Shown: piece by piece, positions 1 to 5,507 of the stretch
Numbering within the stretch: position 1 is the first letter of the stretch
Layout of the letters: every line of letters begins with the position of its first letter
Origin: Pseudomonadota bacterium
Lineage (GTDB): Bacteria > Pseudomonadota > Alphaproteobacteria > Acetobacterales > Acetobacteraceae
Length of the DNA stretch: 9,211 nucleotides
Reading direction: 5' to 3'
NCBI GenBank assembly: GCA_023390705.1
Contig: JAEWCI010000286.1
Span: 1 to 9,211 of the forward strand
The notes under the pieces: model-generated
Seen by the model: only the letters and a program-made list of their open reading frames with translations
What the model was told of the DNA's origin: nothing
The model's database searches: none
Position numbers and translations under genes: made by a program

Positions 1-863
1 TAGTAGCGCTCCGGCTGGAAGCCGCGCCGGGCGGCGTGCTTGTAGGTTTCCTCCTGCGCCGCGCGGGCGCAGGCGGCTTCCAGCCGTTGGCGCACTGCCA
101 GTGGCGTGCCTGCCGGTGCGAAGAGCCCACCGAAACTGGTCGGCGCCACGGGGTAGCCCTGCTCGATCACCGTCGGGGTATCGGGAATCAGCGGGTGGCG
201 CGCAGTGCCGAAGACCGCCAGCGGCCGCAGGTCCCGTCCGCGCAGCGAACCGAGCACGATGGAGACGAACTCCACCCTGCCGCCCATGAGGTCCAGGATC
301 GCCGCCGGCTCGCCGCGATAGGGCACGTCCTGCACCTCGATGCCGCTGGCCCGCACCAGCTCCATCATTGAAAGATGCGGGATGGAGGCGACGCCCTGGT
401 GGCCGAAGCGCAGCGCGCCGGGCTGGGCGCGGGCGGCGACCAGGTCGCCCAGGCTGCGGAAGGGGCTGTCCGGCCGCACCGCCAGCGCCATGGTGTTCAC
501 GAAGGTCTGGCAGACCGGCTCGAAATTCTCCGCGCGGTAGCCAGTGTCGGAACGGGTCATCGGCAGGACGGAAAGGCCGTAGGCGGCGCCGAACAGCAGC
601 GTGTAGCCATCGGGCGCGGCGCGGGCGACCTGGGCGGTGCCGATGGCGCCCGAAGCGCCCTCGCGGTTCACCACGGCGACCGGCTGGCCCAGCCTGGCCT
701 GCAGCCCCGGCGCCAGGGCGCGCAGCAGCGTGTCCGAGATACTGCCGGCCGAAGCCGGGTTGACCACCTGGATCGGCCGGCTGGGGAAATCCCCCTGCGC
801 AGCCGCCATGCCCGGCGCCAGTGCCGCCATCGCCGCGAGCAGCCATCGCCTGGTCCTGCCCAT
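1..863 (-). CDS. Bug-family (TctC-like) tripartite tricarboxylate transporter substrate-binding protein, C-terminus cut by window edge
   Basis: The minus-strand frame is open from the ATG at 863-861 to the window edge, giving 287 complete codons without a stop; the end lies outside. The start is preceded by AAGGAGG (872-878) with 8-nt spacing. Residues 1-22 look like a signal peptide: Arg5-Arg6, a hydrophobic run WLLAAMAALAPGM, then AAA before Gln23, so export by Sec or possibly Tat. The mature part shows the Bug pattern: FPSRPIQVV at the N-terminus, an A-G-S-I-S-D loop where the family binds the ligand carboxylate, GASGAIG, the near-invariant PDGYTLL, and later VPYRGEPAAILDLMGG. Known for the family: periplasmic venus-flytrap proteins that capture carboxylates, aromatic acids or amides, either for TctAB membrane partners or as orphans. 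About 35-40 residues are probably missing (typical length about 320-330). It is divergent from the dioxygenase at 947. The ligand cannot be deduced. Confidence 0.93.
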   Translation of the reverse strand, partial: MGRTRRWLLAAMAALAPGMAAAQGDFPSRPIQVVNPASAGSISDTLLRALAPGLQARLGQPVAVVNREGASGAIGTAQVARAAPDGYTLLFGAAYGLSVLPMTRSDTGYRAENFEPVCQTFVNTMALAVRPDSPFRSLGDLVAARAQPGALRFGHQGVASIPHLSMMELVRASGIEVQDVPYRGEPAAILDLMGGRVEFVSIVLGSLRGRDLRPLAVFGTARHPLIPDTPTVIEQGYPVAPTSFGGLFAPAGTPLAVRQRLEAACARAAQEETYKHAARRGFQPERY

Positions 864-946
864 GCCCGTTTCCTCCTTGCTCTCGCCCGGCAGGAAAGAG
901 CGGCCTATCATCCACCGCAAGCGGGAACGAACCAAGGAGGAAGGCC
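864..946. promoter_or_regulatory. Divergent intergenic region shared by the Bug-type gene and the dioxygenase gene
   Basis: These 83 bases lie between two divergent starts, so promoters for both genes must sit here or inside the opposite gene. Both ends carry near-identical ribosome binding sites (AAGGAGGAA on each strand). A weak minus-strand promoter candidate reads TTGGTT, 17 nt, GATGAT. On the plus strand TATCAT at 906-911 could be a -10 box, but it has no properly spaced -35. I see no clear operator palindrome. The divergent layout suggests co-regulation, which is an inference. Confidence 0.35.
934..940 (+). promoter_or_regulatory. Ribosome binding site fixing the dioxygenase start
   Basis: AAGGAGG lies 6 nt before the ATG at 947. 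The reading frame is open further upstream, to an ATG at 821, but that start would overlap the divergent Bug-type gene and would add 42 low-complexity residues with no family resemblance. The 947 start is therefore preferred. Confidence 0.85.
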
Positions 947-1954
947 ATGGCGGTGCAGGCCCTGGGCTATGTCGGCATCCGGGCGCAGTCGCTGGAGGAC
1001 TGGGCCGGCTTCGGCAGCCGCTTCCTGGGAATGCAGCTCGCGGAACGCGCCGCATCGCAACTGGTCTTCCGCATGGATGACCGCAAGCAGCGCCTGGTCG
1101 TGCTGCCCGACGCCGGCGATGGTGCCGCCTTCTTCGGATGGGAATTGGCCGATGCCGCCGCGCTGGATGCCATGGCCGCGCGGCTGGAAGCGGCCGGCGT
1201 GGCGGTGGCGCGGGGCGATGCGGCGCTCTGTGCCCGAAGGCGGGTGGCCGGCCTGGTCCTCTGCCAGGACCCGCTGGGCCATTGCGTCGAACTGGTGCAT
1301 GGCTGCGAGAGCGCCGCCGAGCCTTTCCGCCCCGGCCGCGCCATCAGCGGCTTCCGCACCGGCGCGCTGGGCATGGGTCATGCCGTGCTGCATGTGCCGC
1401 GCCTGGATACCGTGCTGCCGTTCTACCGGGACCTGCTGGGCTTCCGTGTCTCCGATTATGTGCTGCACCCGTTCAAGGCATATTTCCTCCATTGCAATCC
1501 GCGGCACCACAGCCTGGCGCTGATCGAAGGGCCCAGGGCGCAACTCCACCACCTGATGGTGGAAACCTTCAACCTCGACGATGTCGGCCAGGGCTACGAT
1601 CTGGCGCTCGGCGAGGAAGGGCGCGTTGCCACCACGCTCGGGCGCCATACCAACGACTACATGACCAGCTTCTACGCCCGCTCGCCCGGCGGCTTCCTGA
1701 TGGAATATGGCTGGGGCGGCCGCACGGTCGATCCCGGGAGCTGGGTACCGGTCGAGGAGAAGAACGGCCCCAGCCTGTGGGGCCATGAACGCTACTGGGC
1801 CACGCCGGAAGTGCGGGAGGAAGCGCGGCGCATGCGGCTGGACGCCGCGGCGCGGGGCGTGCGGGCGCCGGTCCAGGTGGTGGAAGGCAATTACGGCCTG
1901 CGCCGGGGTGAATGCCCCTGGTGGGACGCGCAGGTACGAAGCGCGGCGGAGTAG
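947..1954 (+). CDS. VOC-family type I extradiol dioxygenase (BphC-like catechol 2,3-dioxygenase fold)
   Basis: This 335-residue protein has two vicinal-oxygen-chelate modules: an N-terminal structural one (about 5-120) and a C-terminal catalytic one (about 140-258). Family reaction: Fe(II)-dependent meta (extradiol) cleavage of a catechol-type ring with O2, in the cytoplasm. The three expected metal ligands are visible: His145 (GMGHAVLH), His202 (HHLMVE, following His201) and Glu253 (LMEYGWGG). Second-sphere residues are also present: His187/His188 (NPRHHSLA), His234 (GRH) and Tyr243. Residues 232-253 match the extradiol signature except that Ser246 replaces the usual D/E/N/T/A. LDDVGQGYD (210-218) is also typical. 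The length is somewhat above the usual 290-310 because of a C-terminal tail of about 75 residues ending in a Trp pair (325-326). Neighbours are two Bug-type binding proteins, so the substrate may derive from an imported aromatic acid. The exact substrate is not inferable. Confidence 0.9.
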   Translation: MAVQALGYVGIRAQSLEDWAGFGSRFLGMQLAERAASQLVFRMDDRKQRLVVLPDAGDGAAFFGWELADAAALDAMAARLEAAGVAVARGDAALCARRRVAGLVLCQDPLGHCVELVHGCESAAEPFRPGRAISGFRTGALGMGHAVLHVPRLDTVLPFYRDLLGFRVSDYVLHPFKAYFLHCNPRHHSLALIEGPRAQLHHLMVETFNLDDVGQGYDLALGEEGRVATTLGRHTNDYMTSFYARSPGGFLMEYGWGGRTVDPGSWVPVEEKNGPSLWGHERYWATPEVREEARRMRLDAAARGVRAPVQVVEGNYGLRRGECPWWDAQVRSAAE

Positions 1955-2052
1955 GGCACGAAGCCCGATCACCGAAGGGCCGGGCACGAATGCCACGGTG
2001 CGGCTTCCCGGTGGTAGCCACGGCCTGCCTGGGCGGCCGATGACAGGCGAAA

Positions 2053-2059
2053 AAGGAGG
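2053..2059 (+). promoter_or_regulatory. Ribosome binding site of the second Bug-type gene (start ambiguous)
   Basis: AAGGAGG ends 3 nt before the ATG at 2063 and 12 nt before the in-frame ATG at 2072. Neither spacing is ideal (5-9 nt is usual), so the true start could be either. A third in-frame ATG at 2111 has no comparable site. Confidence 0.65.
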
Positions 2060-2062
2060 GAG

Positions 2063-3124
2063 ATGCCGGGAATGGTTCTTCACCGGAAACGCGATGGCAG
2101 CGCTACTCCGATGGCCGCGCCGTGCAGCCAACCGGCCAGGACAGGGAGCGGCCCGTGCCTTGGCCGCCGTGCCCTGCTGGCGCTGCCGCTGCTGGCGGTG
2201 CCCGGCCTGGTCCGTGCCCAGGGTTGGGAACCGACGCGGCCGATCCGCATCATCGTGGGCTTCGCCGCGGGCGGCGGCGTGGACATCGCCACAAGGGCGA
2301 TCGCGCCCCGGCTGGGCGAGCTGCTGGGCCAGGGTATCGTGGTGGAGAATCGCTCCGGCGCCGGCGGCAACCTGGCGGTGGAGGCCACCGTCCATGCGCC
2401 CGCCGATGGCTACACCCTGCTGATGGCCTCGCCCGGGGCGCTCATCGTCAACCCCATCCTGTTCCGCGATCTCGGCTTCGTCCCTTCGCGCGACCTGGTG
2501 ACGGTGGCGATGGCGGCGAATGCCTTCAACGTCCTGACGGTGCGGGCCGACCGCCCATGGCGCAGCCAGGCGGAGCTGATCGCCGCGGCGAAGGCGCAGC
2601 CGGGCAAGCTGAGCTGGGGGCATCCCGGCGTTGGGGCCTCGCCCCATCTTGCCGGCGTGCAGTTCGACCGGCTGGCGGGGACACAGACCGTCGGCGTCGG
2701 CTATCGCGGCGGTGGGCTGGTGGCGACCGACCTGATCGGCGGGCAGATAGACTTCTCCTTCCTCACCGGCTCCTCCGCCATCGGCCATATCCGCGCCGGG
2801 CGGCTGCGGGCGCTGGCGGTACCGAGCCGCGAGCGTTCCGCCATGCTGCCCGAGGTGCCGACCTCGATCGAGGCCGGGCTGCCCGGCATGGTGGTGGAGA
2901 ATTGGTACGCGCTGCTGGCCCCGCGTGGCACGCCGGAAGCGGCAGTGGCGCGCATTGGCGTGGCAGTCCAGGAAGCGCTGCGCGACCCCAAGGTGCAGGA
3001 AGCCCTCACCCGCGCCGCGGTGGAGCCGATGTTCGCCGATGCCGCCGCCTTCGCCGCGCTATGGGCCCAGGAGAGGGAGCGCTGGGAGCCGATCGTGCGG
3101 GAAAGCGGCATCAAGCCGGAATAG
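2063..3124 (+). CDS. Bug-family (TctC-like) tripartite tricarboxylate transporter substrate-binding protein
   Basis: A complete periplasmic solute-binding protein of 353 residues if it starts at 2063; starts at 2072 or 2111 would give 350 or 337. The N-terminal region is long: about 34 residues, then Gly-Arg-Arg (34-36), a hydrophobic stretch ALLALPLLAVPGLV and a probable cleavage site after Ala52 (VRA-Q). The twin arginines make Tat export possible, but Sec is not excluded. The mature protein carries the Bug hallmarks: PTRPIRIIVGFAAGGGVD (58-74) with the carboxylate-binding GGGVD loop, VVENRSGAGGN (93-103), DGYTLL (115-120), VGYRGGG (212-218), DLIGGQIDF (223-231) and LPEVPTSIEAGLPG (262-275). 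It begins 108 nt after the dioxygenase, so co-transcription is plausible. It ends 5 nt from the converging SDR gene. It differs clearly from the Bug-type protein at 1-863, including the ligand loop (GGGVD against AGSISD). The ligand is unknown. Confidence 0.94.
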   Translation: MPGMVLHRKRDGSATPMAAPCSQPARTGSGPCLGRRALLALPLLAVPGLVRAQGWEPTRPIRIIVGFAAGGGVDIATRAIAPRLGELLGQGIVVENRSGAGGNLAVEATVHAPADGYTLLMASPGALIVNPILFRDLGFVPSRDLVTVAMAANAFNVLTVRADRPWRSQAELIAAAKAQPGKLSWGHPGVGASPHLAGVQFDRLAGTQTVGVGYRGGGLVATDLIGGQIDFSFLTGSSAIGHIRAGRLRALAVPSRERSAMLPEVPTSIEAGLPGMVVENWYALLAPRGTPEAAVARIGVAVQEALRDPKVQEALTRAAVEPMFADAAAFAALWAQERERWEPIVRESGIKPE

Positions 3125-3129
3125 CGGTG

Positions 3130-3828
3130 CTACACCTTCCGCATCGGCCGCAGCCGCAATTCGGTGGCTTCGGCGGTGCGGGGCAGGGTGAGCATGGCCA
3201 GCACCGCGTGCGCCACGTCCTTCGGCTGCATCAGGTGTTCGCGTGGGTAGTCACGGCCTTCCATGGCGAAGATCGCCTGCTGCCTTTCGCTGGCGGTGCG
3301 GCCGAGATGGAGCGAGAGCACCCGCACGCCCTTCGCGTTCACCTCGCCGCGCAGGCTGTCGGCGATGGCACGCATGGCGTGATGCGTGGCGGCATATTGC
3401 CCGACCTCGGGCGAGGCGTTCAGGCCCTGGGTGGAGTTGAGGAACACCACCTCTCCCCGGGCGGCGACCAGCAATGGCAGCAGGCCGCGCAGCAGCGCAT
3501 AGGGGCCGATGACATTGGCTTCCAACTGCCGCCGCAGCGCCTCCGGGTCCTCGCTGCGCTCATAGATGCCGGCGCCGAGGACCAGCACCTCCAGGCGGCC
3601 CTCGCGCGCGATGCGGGCCTGCAGCGCCGCCACGTCCGTTTCCCGCGTCAGGTCGGCGGCCAGCACCTCAAGCCCGGTTTCCTCGGCCAGGCGGGCGCAG
3701 CGGGCAGGGGTGCGGCCCTGCAGCAGCACCCGGGCGCCGGCCGCGTGCAGGGCCAGACCGATGGCGCGGCCGATATGGCCGGTGGCGCCGGTGACCAGCG
3801 CGAACCAGCCTTCCAAAGCGCCGCTCAC
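3130..3828 (-). CDS. Short-chain dehydrogenase/reductase with atypical active site (YxxxH)
   Basis: A 232-residue single-domain Rossmann protein of the SDR superfamily, normally an NAD(P)(H)-dependent oxidoreductase. Visible motifs: cofactor loop TGATGHIG (13-20, with His18 inside the glycine motif), AADLT (57-61) for adenine-ring contact, LGAG (84-87) in place of NNAG, Asn105 of the catalytic tetrad, and Ser132 in LNST. Tyr145 is present, but YAATH (145-149) has His149 where catalytic Lys is almost always found. The motif after beta-6 reads HLGRT (174-178) with Leu175 in place of the usual proline. The flanking sequence (HAMRAIADSLRGEVNAKGVRV) is otherwise typical. The start is GTG at 3828-3826, overlapping the upstream DUF4910 stop by 4 nt (GTGA), with AAGGAGG 7 nt upstream, so translation is probably coupled. 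Either activity is altered or lost, or His substitutes for Lys; sequence alone cannot decide. Sugar or sugar-nucleotide chemistry is inferred only from its neighbours. Confidence 0.9.
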   Translation of the reverse strand: MSGALEGWFALVTGATGHIGRAIGLALHAAGARVLLQGRTPARCARLAEETGLEVLAADLTRETDVAALQARIAREGRLEVLVLGAGIYERSEDPEALRRQLEANVIGPYALLRGLLPLLVAARGEVVFLNSTQGLNASPEVGQYAATHHAMRAIADSLRGEVNAKGVRVLSLHLGRTASERQQAIFAMEGRDYPREHLMQPKDVAHAVLAMLTLPRTAEATELRLRPMRKV

Positions 3829-5165
3829 GCCGCTTCCTCCTTCAGCAGCCCGGCGGCGGTCGCGGCCGCGACTGCGGCGCGGATCTCGCGCAGCGGCCGC
3901 CCGGCGCGTTCCGCCATATCCAGCAGGCTGTGCTTGCCATCAGCCAGGTTCAGCACCCAGAGCAGCGTCATCTGCCCATAGCCACGTGCCGTTTCGCCAC
4001 CCGGGCCGGTTCCGCCGATCGGCGCGTAGAGACCGCGCGGGCCGAGCTGCGGTTCCCCGTAGGGGGTGGTGGAGACTGGCCGTGAATCGCCATGCTCCAG
4101 CGCCTCCACGATGCTTTCCAGCGCGGCGTAGGAGCGCGCCAGGTGTTCCGGCCGCACGAAGTCCAGGTTGTCCGCGCTGGTGTGGTATTCGGGAAAAGTG
4201 CCGTTCGGCGACCGCATCAGGCAGCCCACCGGCAGGTCGAACCCCGGCGAGCAGTATTGCCGCTCGTCATAGCCATAGGGCTCGAAGGGCAGCAGCCGGT
4301 TGGCCGCATCCTCGTGCCGCAGCACATGCGCGACGATCCGGTCGATCATCGCCTCGCCCTGGCGCGAACGCTTCCAGGTGAGCGGCCCGCCATCGCCAAG
4401 ACATGAGAGCACCATGCCGTGCCTGATGCGGCCCACCGCGCCGTCACGGTTCGCCGCCAGCCAGGCCAGGGAGCCGATGGTACCGGGGATGAACAGGAAG
4501 CGCCAGGAAAACCGCCGCTCCCACCGTGCCAGGCTGCGCGCCAGTTCCAGTCCCAGGGCAATGCCGGAAAGATTGTCATTGGCCAGCGAGGGATGGCAGC
4601 AATGGACGGAGACGAGCACTTCCTCCTGCCGCGTCCCGGGCAGCAGGCATTCGCCATAGCTCAACGATCCGGGCGCGAGATCGGCGTCTATGCGCACCCG
4701 ATAGGCATCGTCCCGCAGGCTTTCGCGCAGGCGGTGGGGCAGGCAGAAGCCCCAGGTGCCGGCGTAATAGCCGGTGCGATAGGGGATGAGGTCCGATTGG
4801 TCCGGCAGGCTGTGCAGGTGGCGCTGCAACTCCTCCAGCGGAACTACCCGGTCCAGGCCGTGGCTGTATTGCAGCAGGTGCAGGTTGTGTTCCGCGAAAT
4901 CCACGACCGTGCTGCCGTCCAGCCGGCGGATCCAGGCGGCACGCGGCGTCCATTCCAGTGGGATCGTCCAGTCGAAAACCCGTGTGCCGCTCGGCACCTC
5001 GCATATTTCCAGCGGGATGCGTTCGGCCAGGTAGCGCAGCGTGGCGCGCAGCCCGGGGCCGGTGATGCTGCGGCAGAGGGGCAACAACGCCGTACAATGA
5101 GCATGCAGTGCAGCGCCGGTCACTCCCGAGGCGGTGTCTTGGGGATTACTACCGGCATCTGGCAA
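3825..5165 (-). CDS. DUF4910/DUF2172-type aminopeptidase-fold protein with C-terminal winged helix
   Basis: A 446-residue cytoplasmic-looking protein with no signal peptide or membrane segment. From memory, its architecture matches the DUF4910 family: an M28-like zinc-peptidase fold (about 20-360) carrying an inserted DUF2172 segment (about 55-145, with VFDWTIPLEW at 63-72) and a winged helix at the C-terminus (about 394-444). Candidate zinc ligands and active-site residues are His188 and His191 (HCCHPS), Asp197 (ANDNLSG), Asp300/Glu301 (YDERQY), Glu326 and His328 (EYHTSADN). The stretch FIPGTIGS (225-232) occupies the place of the M28 E-E-x-G-x-x-G-S segment and has no glutamate, so peptidase activity is uncertain. 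The gene starts at TTG (5165-5163) with GGAGG 6 nt upstream; no better start lies nearby. It is first in a two-gene unit with the SDR and divergent from a C-methyltransferase. Relatives are often found in polysaccharide or sugar-tailoring clusters (recollection). The real substrate is unknown. Confidence 0.85.
   Translation of the reverse strand: MPDAGSNPQDTASGVTGAALHAHCTALLPLCRSITGPGLRATLRYLAERIPLEICEVPSGTRVFDWTIPLEWTPRAAWIRRLDGSTVVDFAEHNLHLLQYSHGLDRVVPLEELQRHLHSLPDQSDLIPYRTGYYAGTWGFCLPHRLRESLRDDAYRVRIDADLAPGSLSYGECLLPGTRQEEVLVSVHCCHPSLANDNLSGIALGLELARSLARWERRFSWRFLFIPGTIGSLAWLAANRDGAVGRIRHGMVLSCLGDGGPLTWKRSRQGEAMIDRIVAHVLRHEDAANRLLPFEPYGYDERQYCSPGFDLPVGCLMRSPNGTFPEYHTSADNLDFVRPEHLARSYAALESIVEALEHGDSRPVSTTPYGEPQLGPRGLYAPIGGTGPGGETARGYGQMTLLWVLNLADGKHSLLDMAERAGRPLREIRAAVAAATAAGLLKEEAA
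3836..3842 (-). promoter_or_regulatory. Ribosome binding site for the GTG-started SDR gene, inside the DUF4910 3' end
   Basis: AAGGAGG on the minus strand lies within the last codons of the upstream gene, 7 nt from the GTG. This supports the GTG start and the translational coupling of the pair. Confidence 0.8.
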
Positions 5166-5171
5166 GGGCGG

Positions 5172-5176
5172 CCTCC
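5172..5176 (-). promoter_or_regulatory. Ribosome binding site supporting a TTG start for the DUF4910 gene
   Basis: GGAGG on the minus strand ends 6 nt before TTG at 5165-5163. The frame offers no ATG near the N-terminal family boundary. The only close alternative, GTG at 5123, has a poorer upstream sequence. Confidence 0.65.
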
Positions 5177-5218
5177 GGGCTGGACGGGTATTGGCATGGA
5201 AGCAGCCTCTCCGAGGGA

Positions 5219-5237
5219 CCGCACATCACCAGTGCGG
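5219..5237 (-). promoter_or_regulatory. Inverted repeat in the probable 5' leader of the DUF4910 gene
   Basis: CCGCAC and GTGCGG form a perfect 6-bp GC-rich stem around a 7-nt loop. It lies about 54 nt before the TTG start and downstream of the candidate promoter at 5287-5315, so it would be in the mRNA leader. It has no U-tract, so it is not an obvious terminator. It could be an RNA structure, a DNA operator or chance. Confidence 0.35.
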
Positions 5238-5286
5238 CAGCCATATCGGTTCCGGGTGCGCCTGGCCAAGCCGAAGAACTAAATGG

Positions 5287-5315
5287 ACTGTAATATATAC
5301 TGTCACTCATATCAA
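5287..5315 (-). promoter_or_regulatory. Candidate sigma-70-like promoter for the DUF4910-SDR unit
   Basis: On the minus strand TTGATA (5315-5310; 5 of 6 consensus bases) is followed after exactly 17 nt by TACAGT (5292-5287; 4 of 6). It sits in the AT-rich core of the divergent region. Initiation near 5280 would give a leader of about 115 nt. The call rests on pattern alone. Confidence 0.4.
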
Positions 5316-5493
5316 AGCGATGCGAAATCGCGGTGCTTCTATGGTTACCGTTTCTTTCTCATGTGATGAGTCACCGTTGCGATCGGGATGCGCATTGGCC
5401 TGGGGTGCAGGGGTTGGCGAGAATGGTAATGGTCGGCGGAGCGGCGCGCGGTGGGAGTCCGGTAACAACCGTAGATGTTGCCAAGCCAGACGG

Positions 5494-5500
5494 GGAGAGG
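5494..5500 (+). promoter_or_regulatory. Ribosome binding site choosing the methyltransferase start
   Basis: GGAGAGG lies 7 nt before the ATG at 5508. The upstream in-frame ATG at 5475 has no such site and would add 11 residues before the conserved part, so 5508 is preferred. Confidence 0.7.
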
Positions 5501-5507
5501 ACCTGAG

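Larger units (their letters stand above)
5166..5507. other. Divergent 342-nt non-coding region with a locally AT-rich core
   Basis: No supportable gene lies here; short frames crossing it show no family features. It separates the DUF4910 gene from the methyltransferase gene. Bases 5279-5372 are clearly poorer in GC than the rest of the window. The region holds several small inverted repeats: CCGCAC/GTGCGG at 5219-5237, GCGAT/ATCGC at 5317-5331, and CTCAT/ATGAG at 5358-5370. For the plus-strand gene I can offer only a weak promoter, TTGGCC (5395-5400), 18 nt, GAGAAT (5419-5424). Promoters for both directions probably sit here. Confidence 0.7.

Noticed and set aside
1954..1966. GGGC-ACGAA-GCCC hairpin at the dioxygenase stop codon, considered as a terminator.
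   Set aside because: The 4-bp stem has no T-run, and read-through into the Bug-type gene 108 nt on is plausible.
908..2788. A 626-codon open frame on the minus strand.
   Set aside because: It runs antisense across the dioxygenase, the spacer and half of the Bug-type gene, with low-complexity composition and no domain.
3126..3136. GGTG-CTA-CACC inverted repeat across the converging stop codons, considered as a bidirectional terminator.
   Set aside because: The stem is only 4 bp and no T-run follows on either strand.
2122..3981. A 619-codon open frame on the plus strand.
   Set aside because: It overlaps the Bug-type gene in another frame and then runs antisense through the SDR. The product is Arg/Gly/Ala-rich without motifs.
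4419..5282. A 287-codon plus-strand frame opposite the DUF4910 gene that extends into the divergent region.
   Set aside because: It is antisense to a well-supported gene and has no domain. Its Gln- and Ala-rich composition is that of a shadow frame.
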